NCBI RefSeq assembly: GCF_002943565.1
Contig: NZ_PJCH01000005.1
Location: 62,001 to 126,000, forward strand
Direction of reading: 5' to 3'
From: Hyphococcus luteus
Lineage (GTDB): Bacteria > Pseudomonadota > Alphaproteobacteria > Caulobacterales > Parvularculaceae
Length of the DNA stretch: 64,000 nt
The notes beneath the pieces were generated by a model. That model searched no databases. It saw only the letters and a list, made by a program, of their open reading frames with translations, and had not been told where the DNA came from. The translations under genes were made by a program, and so were the position numbers. Below are positions 18,728 through 27,308 of this stretch, in pieces. Numbering within the stretch: position 1 is the first letter of the stretch; each line of letters begins with the position of its first letter.

Positions 18728-19300
18728 ATGACTTGTTTTTCAATCCGCCCCACAAACGAAAACGGCGAAGCGGTCCTTCGTTTCTGGTTCGAGGAGACGA
18801 AGCCTTATCAGTGGTTCCGGCGCGACGATAAATTCGATGAAGCCATCAAGACGCGCTTCGGCTCTTTGCATGAAGCGGCGAAGCAAGGGCATCTCGATGT
18901 CTGGCGCGTTCACCCGCGTTATTCGCTCTCGCTGATCCTCATTCTCGATCAGTTTTCGCGCAATCTCTACCGAGATACGCCGGGCGCCTTTGCGCAGGAC
19001 GCCCACGCGCTCGATGTCGCGCGCGAAGCGCTCGCCCGCCGTTTCGGCCATCTCGTCAACAAACAGCGGCGCGCCTTTTTCTATATGCCCTTCATGCATG
19101 CGGAGGATTTGTCCGTGCAGGAAGAATGCGTCCGGCTCTTCAAGGCGCAGTTGCCCGACACCATGAATCTTCCCTATGCCATTGAACATCGCGATATCGT
19201 GAAGCGCTTCGGGCGCTTTCCGCACCGGAACAAGGTCTTCGGGCGCGCTTCGACGCCAGAGGAAACCCGGTTCCTGAGAGCCGGCGGCTTCAACCCGTAA
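18728..19300 (+). CDS. DUF924 family protein
   Basis: A 190-aa all-helical DUF924 protein with the typical opening LRFWFEETKPYQWFRRDDKFD and the central LILDQFSRNLYRDTPGAF and AFFYMPFMHAEDLSVQE. The fold is TPR-like, and the biochemical role is unknown. It lies 9 bp after the M19 gene and is probably co-transcribed. Length and motifs are normal. Confidence 0.93.
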   Translation: MTCFSIRPTNENGEAVLRFWFEETKPYQWFRRDDKFDEAIKTRFGSLHEAAKQGHLDVWRVHPRYSLSLILILDQFSRNLYRDTPGAFAQDAHALDVAREALARRFGHLVNKQRRAFFYMPFMHAEDLSVQEECVRLFKAQLPDTMNLPYAIEHRDIVKRFGRFPHRNKVFGRASTPEETRFLRAGGFNP

Positions 19301-19407
19301 AATTTGCCTAACAGTTTATTGACAGGGGCAAGTTAAAACACCTTGCGGCCACAGCCCGGCCTTAATCTTCGCGCGTTATTTCTCTCAAACGAGAAAGAGG
19401 GAATATC

Positions 19408-20070
19408 ATGCGCATTATAGCATCAGCATTGCTCCTCATCCTTGTGGGCGGCTGCGCGGGCGGCCTGTCCAAGGAAGAATGTCTTTATGCGGACTGGCGG
19501 GCCATCGGTTATGAAGACGGCGCCAGAGGCGCGCCCACAAGCGCCGTATCCTCCCACCGCCAGGCCTGCGCCAAAAAAGCCGGCGTGACGCCGGACATGA
19601 GCGCCTATCTGGCGGGGCGCGATGCAGGATTGCGCGAATATTGCCAGCCCTCGAACGGTTTCGCCGTGGGCTCGCGCGGCGGGCATTATTACGGCGTTTG
19701 CAACGGGCCCGAAGAAGGCGCCTTCACCGCCGCCTATCAGCAGGGCAATCAGCTCTACGCGCTCGAAAGCGATGTTGCGCGCACGAGCGCCGCGCTGGAC
19801 GAGGCGCATGCCCGTTACGAAAATATCGAACACAGGATTTCCCATGCGGAGGTCGCGCTGGTCTCGCCCGAAACGCCCCATGCGGAGCGTCTCGACATCC
19901 TCGCTGATATCAAAAACATGCAGGAAGAGAAGCGCCGGATCGAGCATTCCTTCCGTCCGCTCAGGGTGGAGCATGAGCGTGCGCTCGAAGAGCTTGCCGA
20001 CTACCGCGCGTTTCTCGTCACCGAAGGGCCTTATCCCGGCGCCATGGACGTCACCCGGGCAAGCTACTGA
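19408..20070 (+). CDS. DUF2799 lipoprotein
   Basis: A 220-aa lipoprotein with lipobox VGGC. The DUF2799 pattern is clear: ECLYADWRAIGYEDGARG, then Cys-containing HRQACAKKAGVTPD and YLAGRDAGLREYC. A charged helix of about 90 residues follows and may form a coiled coil. A canonical TTGACA lies at 19319-19324, but no matching -10 at 17 bp is seen. The gene is convergent with the FMN protein gene. Function unknown. Confidence 0.88.
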   Translation: MRIIASALLLILVGGCAGGLSKEECLYADWRAIGYEDGARGAPTSAVSSHRQACAKKAGVTPDMSAYLAGRDAGLREYCQPSNGFAVGSRGGHYYGVCNGPEEGAFTAAYQQGNQLYALESDVARTSAALDEAHARYENIEHRISHAEVALVSPETPHAERLDILADIKNMQEEKRRIEHSFRPLRVEHERALEELADYRAFLVTEGPYPGAMDVTRASY

Positions 20071-20076
20071 GCAGCC

Positions 20077-21597
20077 TCACCGATTTTCATTTTCATAAGG
20101 CTTTTTCGGTTCGCGTTTTTCAAGCAGTTCATCCAGCGGCACGGAGCTTCCATCCGCCTGCTGGATGCGCACATGATGGCGCTTTAGATTGCGCGCATGG
20201 GCGGCGCCGCAGGAATGGGCGATCATGCCCACATCCTTGCGCATCTTGTCCACATAGCTCGCCGCCCGCACCGATTTGATCGCCGGGTCGAGCCCGCCCT
20301 GAAGATGTTTCTTGTGCGTCGTCACGCCCGTGGGACAGGTGTTGGTGTTGCAGCGCATGGCCTGAATGCAGCCGATGGAGAACATGAAGCCGCGCGCGAC
20401 ATTCACCGCATCGGCGCCGGCGCAATAGGCCCAGGCGACGTCCGCCGGCGTGGCGAGCTTGCCCGAGGCGATGACGCGAATGCGGTTCCTGAGGCCGCGC
20501 CTTTCCAGAATGTCGGTCAGCATCGGCAGCGCCTGTTTCAAAGGCAGGCCGACATTGTCCATCAGCGACATGGGCGCCGCGCCGGTGCCGCCGTCGCCGC
20601 CGTCAAGCGTGATGAAATCCGGCGCCGATTCGACGCCGCGCCGTTCGATGGCGTCGCAAAGCTCGTCAAGCCAGCCATAAGCGCCGAGCACCGTTTTAAA
20701 GCCGGTCGGCAGGTTCGTGACGCCGCGCACGCGTTCCAGAAAATCGAGAAGTTCTTCGATATTGTCGATTTCCGGATGGCGGTTCGGCGAGACCGACGGC
20801 TTGCCTTCGGGAATGCCGCGGATCGCCGCGATCTCTTCCGTCACTTTGACGCCCGGCAAGAGCCCGCCCTTGCCGGGTTTCGCTCCTTGCGCGAGTTTCA
20901 CCTCGATCATTTTCACCTGGGGGTAGGCGGCGATGGCCGCAAGCTTTTCTTCATCGAGCTCGCCGCCGTCTTTGCGGCAGCCATATTTCGCCGTGCCGAT
21001 CTGAAAGACGATGTCGCAGCCGCCTTCCAAATGATAAGGCGACAAGCCGCCCTCGCCCGTATTCATGTAACAGCCCGCCAGCGCGGCGCCGCGCGACAAG
21101 GCCTGCACCGCCGGTTTTGAAAGCGCGCCAAAGCTCATGCCGGAAATGTTGACGAGCGAAGACACGCTGTAAGGGTTCGGCGTATAGGGGCCGAACTCGA
21201 TCGGCGGCGGGTCGCTCGCTTCTTCGTCAAGGCGCGGGAACGCGGTGTTGATGAAAATCGGCGTGCCGACAATCGAAAGATTGCGCGTCGACCCGAAAGG
21301 CAGCGTGTTGTTCTTGCCTTGCGCGGATTTGTAGATCCAGTCGCGCTCGGCGCGGTTGAACGGCATCTCTTCCCGGTCGAGGGCGAAGAAATATTGCCGG
21401 AAAAACTCGCCGAGCCGGGTGAAGAGATTGCGGAACCGGCCCAGCACCGGGAAATTATGGCGGACGGCGTCTTTCGACTGGCTTGCATCGATGACGAACA
21501 GGACGACGACCGTCAGCACGCCGGCGCCGACGATAAAAACAAACAGCGTCGTCAGAATGCCGACGCCCTGCATGGTGACAGCGGAAATGAAATCCAT
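20077..21597 (-). CDS. FMN-binding glutamate synthase family protein
   Basis: A 506-aa protein related to the central FMN-binding domain of glutamate synthase, but without the glutaminase domain. An N-terminal membrane helix (ILTTLFVFIVGAGVLTVVVLF) anchors it. Motifs include ISGMSFGALSKPAVQALSRGA, GEGGLSPYHLEGGCD, LDGGDGGTGAAP and the Cys-rich NTCPTGVTTHKK. Stand-alone members of this family are widespread and have no settled reaction, so a role in ammonium assimilation should not be assumed. Confidence 0.92.
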   Translation of the reverse strand: MDFISAVTMQGVGILTTLFVFIVGAGVLTVVVLFVIDASQSKDAVRHNFPVLGRFRNLFTRLGEFFRQYFFALDREEMPFNRAERDWIYKSAQGKNNTLPFGSTRNLSIVGTPIFINTAFPRLDEEASDPPPIEFGPYTPNPYSVSSLVNISGMSFGALSKPAVQALSRGAALAGCYMNTGEGGLSPYHLEGGCDIVFQIGTAKYGCRKDGGELDEEKLAAIAAYPQVKMIEVKLAQGAKPGKGGLLPGVKVTEEIAAIRGIPEGKPSVSPNRHPEIDNIEELLDFLERVRGVTNLPTGFKTVLGAYGWLDELCDAIERRGVESAPDFITLDGGDGGTGAAPMSLMDNVGLPLKQALPMLTDILERRGLRNRIRVIASGKLATPADVAWAYCAGADAVNVARGFMFSIGCIQAMRCNTNTCPTGVTTHKKHLQGGLDPAIKSVRAASYVDKMRKDVGMIAHSCGAAHARNLKRHHVRIQQADGSSVPLDELLEKREPKKPYENENR

Positions 21598-21684
21598 AGA
21601 CGCGCTCCTCCCGTGAAGCTGCTGAGGAGCTTACAGCGCGTCGCGTCTTTCAGTGAAGCGTGAGGCGGGACTTTCCTCTTGCGG

Positions 21685-23262
21685 CTATTCCGCCGCTTCG
21701 GCCTTTTGCGGCGGGCTCCAGCGCAGGACCGGATGGCGCGCCGCGGCGGTTTCGTCGAGGCGCCGGCGCGGGGCGTAGACCGGCGCGGCCTTGAAGCTTT
21801 CCGTCTCGCCCGCCTTCGCCCGCTTGGCGAGGGATAAAAGCGCGTCGCAGAAAAGATCGAGCTCGCGTTTCGATTCCGATTCCGTCGGCTCGACCAGCAT
21901 GGCGCCATGGACGACCAGCGGGAAATACATGGTCATGGGGTGATAGCCCTCGTCGATCATCGCCTTCGCGAAGTCGATGGTCTCAACGCCGGTGTCTTTC
22001 AGGAAGCGGTCGTCGAAGAGCGCCTCATGCATGCAAGGCCCGTCGAAAGACGGCGTCATTTCGGACTTGAGGCGCGCCAGCACATAATTGGCGTTCAACA
22101 CCGCGTCTTCCGACGCCTGTTTCAACCCGTCCTTGCCATGGCTCATCATGTAAGAGAGCGCGCGCGTGAACATGCCCATCTGACCGTGGAACGCGGTGAG
22201 ACGCCCGAGGGTTTCCCCGCTGTCTTCCGCTTCCGCGTGGTGCAGGGTCTCGACGAGGCCGTACTTTCCGTCTTCGAGAGAGACATAAGGCAGCGGCGCG
22301 AACGGCGCGAGCGCCTCGGACAATACGGTCGGACCGGCGCCGGGGCCGCCGCCGCCATGGGGCGTCGAGAAGGTCTTGTGGAGATTGATATGCATGGCGT
22401 CGACGCCGAGATCGCCGGGCTTCACCTTGCCGGCGATGGCGTTGAAATTGGCGCCGTCGCAATAGAAATAGCCGCCCGCTTCATGCACGGCGTCGGCGAT
22501 GGCGCGGATGTCGCGCTCAAAGAGGCCGCAGGTATTGGGGTTCGTCACCATGATGCCGGCGACGTCGTCGCCGAGTTTTTCTTTCAGGGCTTCGAGATCG
22601 ACCCGGCCTGTGCCGTCGCCGGGGATCGATTCCACCTTGAAGCCGCATAGCACCGCCGTCGCCGGATTGGTTCCGTGCGCGGATTCCGGCGCCAGGACGC
22701 GCACGCGTTTGCCCGCTTCGCCGCGCGCTTCCAAAGCCGCCTTGATCGCCATCATGCCGCACAACTCGCCATGGGCGCCGGCTTTCGGCGACATGGCTAC
22801 GGCCGGCATGCCGGTCAGCTCCTTCAGCCAGAAGGCGAGCGTGTCGATCAGTTCGAGCGCGCCCTGCGCCGCGCTTTCCGGCGCCAGCGGGTGAAGGTCC
22901 GCGAAACCGGGAAGCCGCGCGACTTTCTCGTTAAGGCGCGGATTGTGTTTCATGGTGCAGGACCCGAGCGGGAACGGCCCCATATCGATGGCGTAGTTTT
23001 TCTGGGAGAGGCGCACGAAATGGCGCATGGCCTCCGGTTCGGAAAGACCGGGCAGGCCGATCATATTGTTGCGTTTAAGGCCGCCGAGACGGTCATACTC
23101 GCCCGAGGGCTCCTGCAGATCGACGCCGCTTCCCGAAAGATCGCCGACCTCGAAGGACAGCGCCTCCTCGATCATCAGCGCCTTATTGCCGGTGAAGGTT
23201 TTAACGTTCGCATCCATCGCGTCGCTCGCTTTTGTGGGACGGCCCTGATTGTTCATGCTCAT
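21685..23262 (-). CDS. gcvPB: glycine dehydrogenase (decarboxylating) subunit 2
   Basis: A 525-aa PLP-dependent P-protein beta subunit of the glycine cleavage system. The PLP lysine lies in [17 protein letters not shown]. Other marks are [11 protein letters not shown] and [12 protein letters not shown]. With subunit 1 it decarboxylates glycine and loads aminomethyl onto GcvH. It overlaps gcvPA by 4 bp and ends the operon. The two-gene P-protein contrasts with the single fused GcvP of Escherichia coli. Confidence 0.97.
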   Translation of the reverse strand: MSMNNQGRPTKASDAMDANVKTFTGNKALMIEEALSFEVGDLSGSGVDLQEPSGEYDRLGGLKRNNMIGLPGLSEPEAMRHFVRLSQKNYAIDMGPFPLGSCTMKHNPRLNEKVARLPGFADLHPLAPESAAQGALELIDTLAFWLKELTGMPAVAMSPKAGAHGELCGMMAIKAALEARGEAGKRVRVLAPESAHGTNPATAVLCGFKVESIPGDGTGRVDLEALKEKLGDDVAGIMVTNPNTCGLFERDIRAIADAVHEAGGYFYCDGANFNAIAGKVKPGDLGVDAMHINLHKTFSTPHGGGGPGAGPTVLSEALAPFAPLPYVSLEDGKYGLVETLHHAEAEDSGETLGRLTAFHGQMGMFTRALSYMMSHGKDGLKQASEDAVLNANYVLARLKSEMTPSFDGPCMHEALFDDRFLKDTGVETIDFAKAMIDEGYHPMTMYFPLVVHGAMLVEPTESESKRELDLFCDALLSLAKRAKAGETESFKAAPVYAPRRRLDETAAARHPVLRWSPPQKAEAAE

Positions 23263-24605
23263 GACAACGCCTCCGCAAGTTTCGATGAAAACGCTTCGAT
23301 GTCTTCATCGCTGACGCATTCCGTGGCGGCGACGATGAGAAGATTGCGCGCGTCTTTCCGATGCGGCAGCAGGCGCGCGCCGGGAACGCCCGCGAGGACG
23401 CCGTCTTCGGCGAGCTTTTCAACGACCTCCGAGGCGTCTTTCGAAAGACGCAACGTAAACTCGTTGAAATAGCTCTTGTTGAGCAATTCGACGCCGTCGA
23501 TTTTCGCCAGCGCATCGGCGGTCTTGCAGGCCGCTTCGTGGTTCAGCATGGCGAGCTTCCTCAGCCCCGCCTCGCCTAAGAGGGTCATGTGGATGGTGAA
23601 AGCGAGCGTGCAAAGACCCGAATTGGTGCAGATGTTGGAGGTCGCCTTGTCGCGGCGGATATGCTGCTCGCGCGTGGAGAGCGTCAGGACGAAGCCGCGC
23701 TTTCCTTCCGCATCCGTCGTTTCGCCGCAAAGCCGGCCCGGCATCTGGCGGATATATTTCTGGCGCGTCGCGAAGAGACCCACATAAGGCCCGCCGAAAT
23801 TAAGCCCGTTGCCGAGCGACTGACCCTCGCCGACGACAATGTCGGCGCCCATCTCGCCTGGACTTTTGAGCGCGCCGAGGGAAACAACCTCCGTCACCAC
23901 CGCGACGAGAAGCGCGCCATGCGCGTGCGCGGCTTCGGCAATGGGCGTCAGGTCGCGGACATTGCCGAAGACGTCCGGCGTCTGGACGATGACGCATGCC
24001 GTGTCGTCGTCGATCTGCGAGACGATGTCTTCCGACGCGTCCAAGTCCATGGGGGACTGAACGACCTGGGCGCCCACGAGTTCGAGATTGGTGCGGGTCA
24101 CCGCGCCGTAATGGGGGTGGAGCCCGCCCGAAAGCAAAACCTTGCCCCGCTTGGTGATGCGCCGCGCCATGAGCGCGGCCTCGCCGCAGCCCGTCGAGCC
24201 GTCATACATGGAGGCGTTGGCGACCTCCATGCCCATGAGCGCCGCAACCTGGGTCTGGAATTCGAAGAGATATTGCAGCGTGCCTTGCGCGATTTCCGGC
24301 TGATAGGGCGTGTAGGCGGTCAGGAACTCCGAGCGCTGAATGACATGGTCCACGGTCGCCGGGATGTGGTGCTTGTAAGCGCCGGCGCCGATGAAAAACG
24401 GGCCTTGCGAGGCCGCGCGGTTTTTCACGGCGAGGCGCCCCAGCGCGCGCTCCACTTCCATCTCGCCTTGATGATTGGGCAGATCGAAATCGGCGTTCAG
24501 CGCGTCCGCGGGAACGTCGGCGAACAGCGCGTCGATATCGACCGCGCCGATGGTTTTCAGCATCGCCTGACGGTCGGCGTTGTTGTGGGGAAGGTAACGC
24601 ATCAA
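23259..24605 (-). CDS. gcvPA: glycine dehydrogenase (decarboxylating) subunit 1
   Basis: A 448-aa P-protein alpha subunit. [16 protein letters not shown] at the start and [17 protein letters not shown] are diagnostic. It completes the PLP active site with subunit 2, which overlaps its 3' end. It lies 5 bp after the 54-aa glycine-rich ORF, so all genes from gcvT to gcvPB appear to form one transcript under the glycine riboswitch. Confidence 0.97.
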   Translation of the reverse strand: MMRYLPHNNADRQAMLKTIGAVDIDALFADVPADALNADFDLPNHQGEMEVERALGRLAVKNRAASQGPFFIGAGAYKHHIPATVDHVIQRSEFLTAYTPYQPEIAQGTLQYLFEFQTQVAALMGMEVANASMYDGSTGCGEAALMARRITKRGKVLLSGGLHPHYGAVTRTNLELVGAQVVQSPMDLDASEDIVSQIDDDTACVIVQTPDVFGNVRDLTPIAEAAHAHGALLVAVVTEVVSLGALKSPGEMGADIVVGEGQSLGNGLNFGGPYVGLFATRQKYIRQMPGRLCGETTDAEGKRGFVLTLSTREQHIRRDKATSNICTNSGLCTLAFTIHMTLLGEAGLRKLAMLNHEAACKTADALAKIDGVELLNKSYFNEFTLRLSKDASEVVEKLAEDGVLAGVPGARLLPHRKDARNLLIVAATECVSDEDIEAFSSKLAEALS

Positions 24606-24610
24606 AACTC

Positions 24611-24775
24611 CTATTCGTCGCCTTTGTCTTGCTTTTGCCCGAGGGCTGCGGTCATCGCCGTTCCCATGCCGGCGCCGATGGCGATGCCAATGGCTATTCC
24701 GAGAGCGATATTGTCCAGCGCGGCGCCGATGCCGCTCGCCAGACCTGCCCCGGCATTGGCGTTATTGCCGCTCAT
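24611..24775 (-). CDS. 54-aa glycine-zipper-like protein inside the gcv operon
   Basis: An ORF of 54 codons starts at ATG 24775, overlapping the gcvH stop as ATGA, and stops with TAG 5 bp before gcvPA. The product has a polar MSGNNANAG start, a hydrophobic centre with alternating Gly and small residues ([16 protein letters not shown]) and a charged tail QKQDKGDE. This looks like a small membrane or membrane-associated protein with GxxxG-type packing. The tight coupling suggests real translation. No family recognised. Confidence 0.65.
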   Translation of the reverse strand: MSGNNANAGAGLASGIGAALDNIALGIAIGIAIGAGMGTAMTAALGQKQDKGDE

Positions 24776-25143
24776 GATTGCCCCGCAAATTCCTTGTAAG
24801 CCGTCTCGTCCATCAGTGCGTCGAGCTCGGACGCATTGGACGGTTTGATCTTCACGAACCAGGCGGCGCCTTGCGGGTCTTCATTGACCTTGGCGGGCTC
24901 GTCGACGATGGCGCTGTTGACCTCGACGACGTCACCCGAGATCGGCGCGTAAACGTCGGACGCGGCTTTCACCGATTCCACCACGGCCATTTCATCACCC
25001 TTCGCAAAGGTTTTTCCGACTTCGGGCAGTTCGACGAACACAACGTCGCCCAGTTGCTCCGCCGCATGGGCGCTGACGCCGATAGTGCAGACATCGCCTT
25101 CGGCCTTCACCCATTCATGATCTTCCGAATATTTCACGCTCAT
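24772..25143 (-). CDS. gcvH: glycine cleavage system H protein
   Basis: A 123-aa lipoyl carrier protein. The lipoylated lysine is in [14 protein letters not shown], and the N-terminus ([13 protein letters not shown]) is typical. It shuttles the aminomethyl group between P and T proteins. Its start region lies within a 38-bp tandem duplication that also contains the gcvT stop and the ribosome site AGGAGGAAGGG. Confidence 0.97.
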   Translation of the reverse strand: MSVKYSEDHEWVKAEGDVCTIGVSAHAAEQLGDVVFVELPEVGKTFAKGDEMAVVESVKAASDVYAPISGDVVEVNSAIVDEPAKVNEDPQGAAWFVKIKPSNASELDALMDETAYKEFAGQS

Positions 25144-25208
25144 CTTCCCTTCCTCCTACCCTCGATAATATTCACGCTCATCTTCCCTTCCTCCTACCCT
25201 CGATAATA
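25133..25208. repeat. perfect 38-bp tandem duplication at the gcvT-gcvH junction
   Basis: The units 25133-25170 and 25171-25208 are identical over 38 bp. Each holds, on the minus strand, the last codons of gcvT with its TAG, the ribosome site AGGAGGAAGGG, and ATGAGCGTGAA. The length is not a multiple of three, so the upstream copy opens a different frame. Confidence 0.9.
25140..25181 (-). CDS. 13-codon upstream ORF created by the duplication
   Basis: The first copy of the duplicated unit gives a full ribosome site and an ATG at 25181. The resulting frame encodes [13 protein letters not shown] and its TGA overlaps the true gcvH start as ATGA. It would be translated if ribosomes use the upstream copy, with re-initiation at gcvH. 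A functional peptide is unlikely; its effect would be on gcvH expression. Confidence 0.4.
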   Translation of the reverse strand: MSVNIIEGRRKGR

Positions 25209-26369
25209 ATTGTGTGGCACGAACGGCATGTCGGCGACGACCGCCGGCAATGGTTTGCCGCGAACGATGAGATTCACTTTGGTTCCGGTCTCCGCGAAGC
25301 CCGCCTCCACATAGCCCATGGCGACAGGCCCGCCGGCCGTGGGGCCGAAACCGCCCGACGTCACCGCGCCGATGACCCTTCCATCTGTGGACTGAATTTC
25401 TGCGCCCTCGCGGGCCGGCGCGCGGCCTTCGGGTTTAAGCCCGACGCGCAGGCGCTTCGGCCCTTCGGCGAATTCTTTTTGAATGCGCGCGGCGCCCGGA
25501 AAACCGCCTTCCTCGCGGCGGCGCTTGCCGACAGCGAAGGCGATATTGCCTTCGACCGGCGAGATTTCCGGCGTCAAATCGTGACCGTAAAGGCAAAGCC
25601 CGGCCTCGAGCCTTAAAGAGTCCCGCGCGCCGAGCCCGACAGGCTCGACTTCCGGCGCCGCAAGCAGCGCTTTCGCCAAGAGGACGGCGTGCGAATCCGG
25701 CACGGAAATCTCGAAGCCATCCTCGCCGGTATAGCCGCAGCGGCTCAAGACGATATAGGCGCTGTTGTCGGCGGCCGGCCACATATGCGGGCGCACGGTC
25801 ATGAAAGGCTGGTCGATCGCGCCCGGCATAAGACGGTTGACGACAGCCGCCGCTTTCGGTCCCTGAATGGCGATCAGCGACCGGTCCGTCGCAACCTCCA
25901 AGCTCGCAACGCCTTCAAGGCGCTCCTCGATCAGCGCGAAGTCTTCGTTCTTCGTCGCGGCGTTGACGACCAGCAACAGCATGCCCTGAAGATCGTCCAG
26001 GTAAAGCCGCGTCACCATCAGATCGTCGAGGACGCCGCCCTCTTCGGAAAGCAGCGTCGTATAGCGCATGCCGCCTTGTTTCAGCTTCCTGATTTCGCCG
26101 GGAACGAGCGTTTCGATCGCCGCGGCGATTTTCTCATGCGCTTCTTGCGATCCGAGCGGCGCCTCGGTCGTTTTGAGATAGGCCTGACCCATATGCGAAA
26201 CATCGAAGAGGCCCGCTTTTTCGCGCGTGTGAAGATGTTCTTTCAGAACGCCCGCTGGATATTGCACCGGCATTTCATAGCCGGCGAACGCCACCATCTT
26301 CGCGCCGAGCGAAACATGAAGATCGTAAAGCGGCGTTCTTTTCAGCGTGTCGGTTTCGGCGTCGGCCAT
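25194..26369 (-). CDS. gcvT: aminomethyltransferase (glycine cleavage T protein)
   Basis: A 391-aa tetrahydrofolate-dependent T protein. Marks are the N-terminal TPLYDLHVSLGAKMVAFAGYEMPVQ-type segment (residues 12-36), LFDVSHMGQ, the folate-site region SRCGYTGEDGFEI and LRLEAGLCLYGHDL. It releases ammonia from the aminomethyl-lipoyl group and makes methylene-THF. It is the first gene of the operon and follows a tandem glycine riboswitch. Its last codons are part of the 38-bp duplication. Confidence 0.97.
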   Translation of the reverse strand: MADAETDTLKRTPLYDLHVSLGAKMVAFAGYEMPVQYPAGVLKEHLHTREKAGLFDVSHMGQAYLKTTEAPLGSQEAHEKIAAAIETLVPGEIRKLKQGGMRYTTLLSEEGGVLDDLMVTRLYLDDLQGMLLLVVNAATKNEDFALIEERLEGVASLEVATDRSLIAIQGPKAAAVVNRLMPGAIDQPFMTVRPHMWPAADNSAYIVLSRCGYTGEDGFEISVPDSHAVLLAKALLAAPEVEPVGLGARDSLRLEAGLCLYGHDLTPEISPVEGNIAFAVGKRRREEGGFPGAARIQKEFAEGPKRLRVGLKPEGRAPAREGAEIQSTDGRVIGAVTSGGFGPTAGGPVAMGYVEAGFAETGTKVNLIVRGKPLPAVVADMPFVPHNYYRG

Positions 26370-26412
26370 TCAAACTTCCCATGACAAAGTTCGCCGTTTT
26401 CACGGCGACCCC

Positions 26413-26625
26413 GGCTGTCACGGGAACCTGAGAGATTTCATGGGCGCGCAGGAAAAGAACCCGCGAAACGCCCGCTTACTCCTTCGGTGGAGCGGCGCTT
26501 AACAAAGAAGGGCGCGCCGCCCGCTTTCCAGCCTTTGGTGCAGTCATGCGGTCCTTTTGCCTGAGAGTTTCCGGGGCGGTTGCTCCTTCGGCGCCGGCTC
26601 GTATCGAGTCGGCCTCTCCCGCATG
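26413..26625 (-). promoter_or_regulatory. tandem glycine riboswitch
   Basis: Two glycine aptamers are readable on the minus strand. Aptamer 1 spans 26625-26545: a CATGCGG/CCGCATG closing stem, GGAGAGGCC, GCCGAAGGAGCAA and GGAAACTCTCAGGCAAAAGGACC-like core elements. Aptamer 2 spans 26533-26413: a GGCTG/CAGCC closing stem, CCACCGAAGGAGTAAGC and GAAATCTCTCAGGT. An 11-nt linker joins them. A further hairpin (TCGCCGT/ACGGCGA, 26391-26408) before the gcvT start may be the expression platform; it has no T tract, so control at translation is more likely. Confidence 0.93.
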
Positions 26626-26662
26626 CTGCCTGTCCGGGAAATAAAACCGGACTATCTGCGCG

Positions 26663-26690
26663 ACCATAGGCGCGCCGTTTTAGGAGTCAA
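26663..26690 (-). promoter_or_regulatory. promoter of the gcv operon with overlapping GANTC site
   Basis: Minus-strand TTGACT (26690-26685) and TATGGT (26668-26663) are 16 bp apart, placing the start of transcription near 26656, just before aptamer 1. A GAGTC (GANTC) site at 26684-26688 overlaps the -35 element. Confidence 0.6.
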
Positions 26691-26720
26691 TAAGTGAGAC
26701 TAACAGTTTCGCGTGAAAAA

Positions 26721-27197
26721 TCACGCAGCCGCGCAATTGTTACAATTGCCCTTAATTTCAAGGCGCGCCGTATGCATGTCGAAGGCGGCGGCGCGCACGG
26801 CCGGCGCGATGTCGGCTTCGACCGCCAGGACCTGCAGCTCCTGCACCGTCGAGCAGCGCTCGCACACAAGGAAGGTCTGCACCATGTGCGGGCCCTCGTG
26901 ATTGCACAACACAAACGCGTTCATGCCGTCGAGCTTGTGGATGTGGCCCTTCTCCTCAAGCCCGTCGAGGGCGCGATAGACCGTCATCGGCGCGCGCACG
27001 CCCTGCTCTTTCAGCTTGTCGAGAATTTCGTAAGCCTTCAGCGGCTCATGGCTGCCGGCGAGCGCATCCCAAACCAGCTTTTCGTTCTTCAAAAGGCCGG
27101 CGGGCTGTTCTCGAACGCCCTCCCCTTCGGCGTTGTCATTGCCTGCGGTTTTTTTCGGCTTGTCGCCTTTTCCGCGCTCGGATGCCTTGTCGGTCAT
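26721..27197 (-). CDS. zur: Fur/Zur-family metalloregulator
   Basis: A 158-aa Fur-superfamily repressor. The winged helix is LKAYEILDKLKEQGVRAPMTVYRAL, followed by the metal-binding half FVLCNHEGPHMVQTFLVCERC and a C-terminal CNNC. The two Cys pairs bind a structural zinc. Conservation of CNHEGPH and the lack of HHDH point to the Zur subgroup more than to Fur or Mur. The ATG at 27197 has AGGAGAG 6 bp upstream. A basic 30-residue N-terminal tail is unusual in length. Confidence 0.82.
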   Translation of the reverse strand: MTDKASERGKGDKPKKTAGNDNAEGEGVREQPAGLLKNEKLVWDALAGSHEPLKAYEILDKLKEQGVRAPMTVYRALDGLEEKGHIHKLDGMNAFVLCNHEGPHMVQTFLVCERCSTVQELQVLAVEADIAPAVRAAAFDMHTARLEIKGNCNNCAAA

Positions 27198-27224
27198 GGC
27201 GGCTCTCCTCAAGGGCGTCAGGAC

Positions 27225-27244
27225 TGTTATATCTTTGTTATATC
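27225..27244 (-). promoter_or_regulatory. possible operator: direct repeat upstream of zur
   Basis: TGTTATATC occurs twice (27225-27233 and 27236-27244) with an 11-bp period, one helical turn. The half-site resembles the TGTTATA arm of alphaproteobacterial Zur boxes, but the arrangement is direct rather than inverted. Autoregulation by the adjacent regulator is an inference. Confidence 0.45.
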
Positions 27245-27308
27245 AAGCCGCCAACCCGTTCCGGCTGAGATTTTTCTCCTGAAACGGGTTTTTTCCCTTC
27301 AAAAACAA

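Noticed and set aside
19319..19324. TTGACA upstream of the DUF2799 gene as a promoter
   Set aside because: The -35 is perfect but no recognisable -10 occurs at 16-18 bp, so a promoter is not called.
22675..23472. 265-aa plus-strand ORF
   Set aside because: Antisense to gcvPB/gcvPA, whose identity is certain; no motifs or ribosome site.
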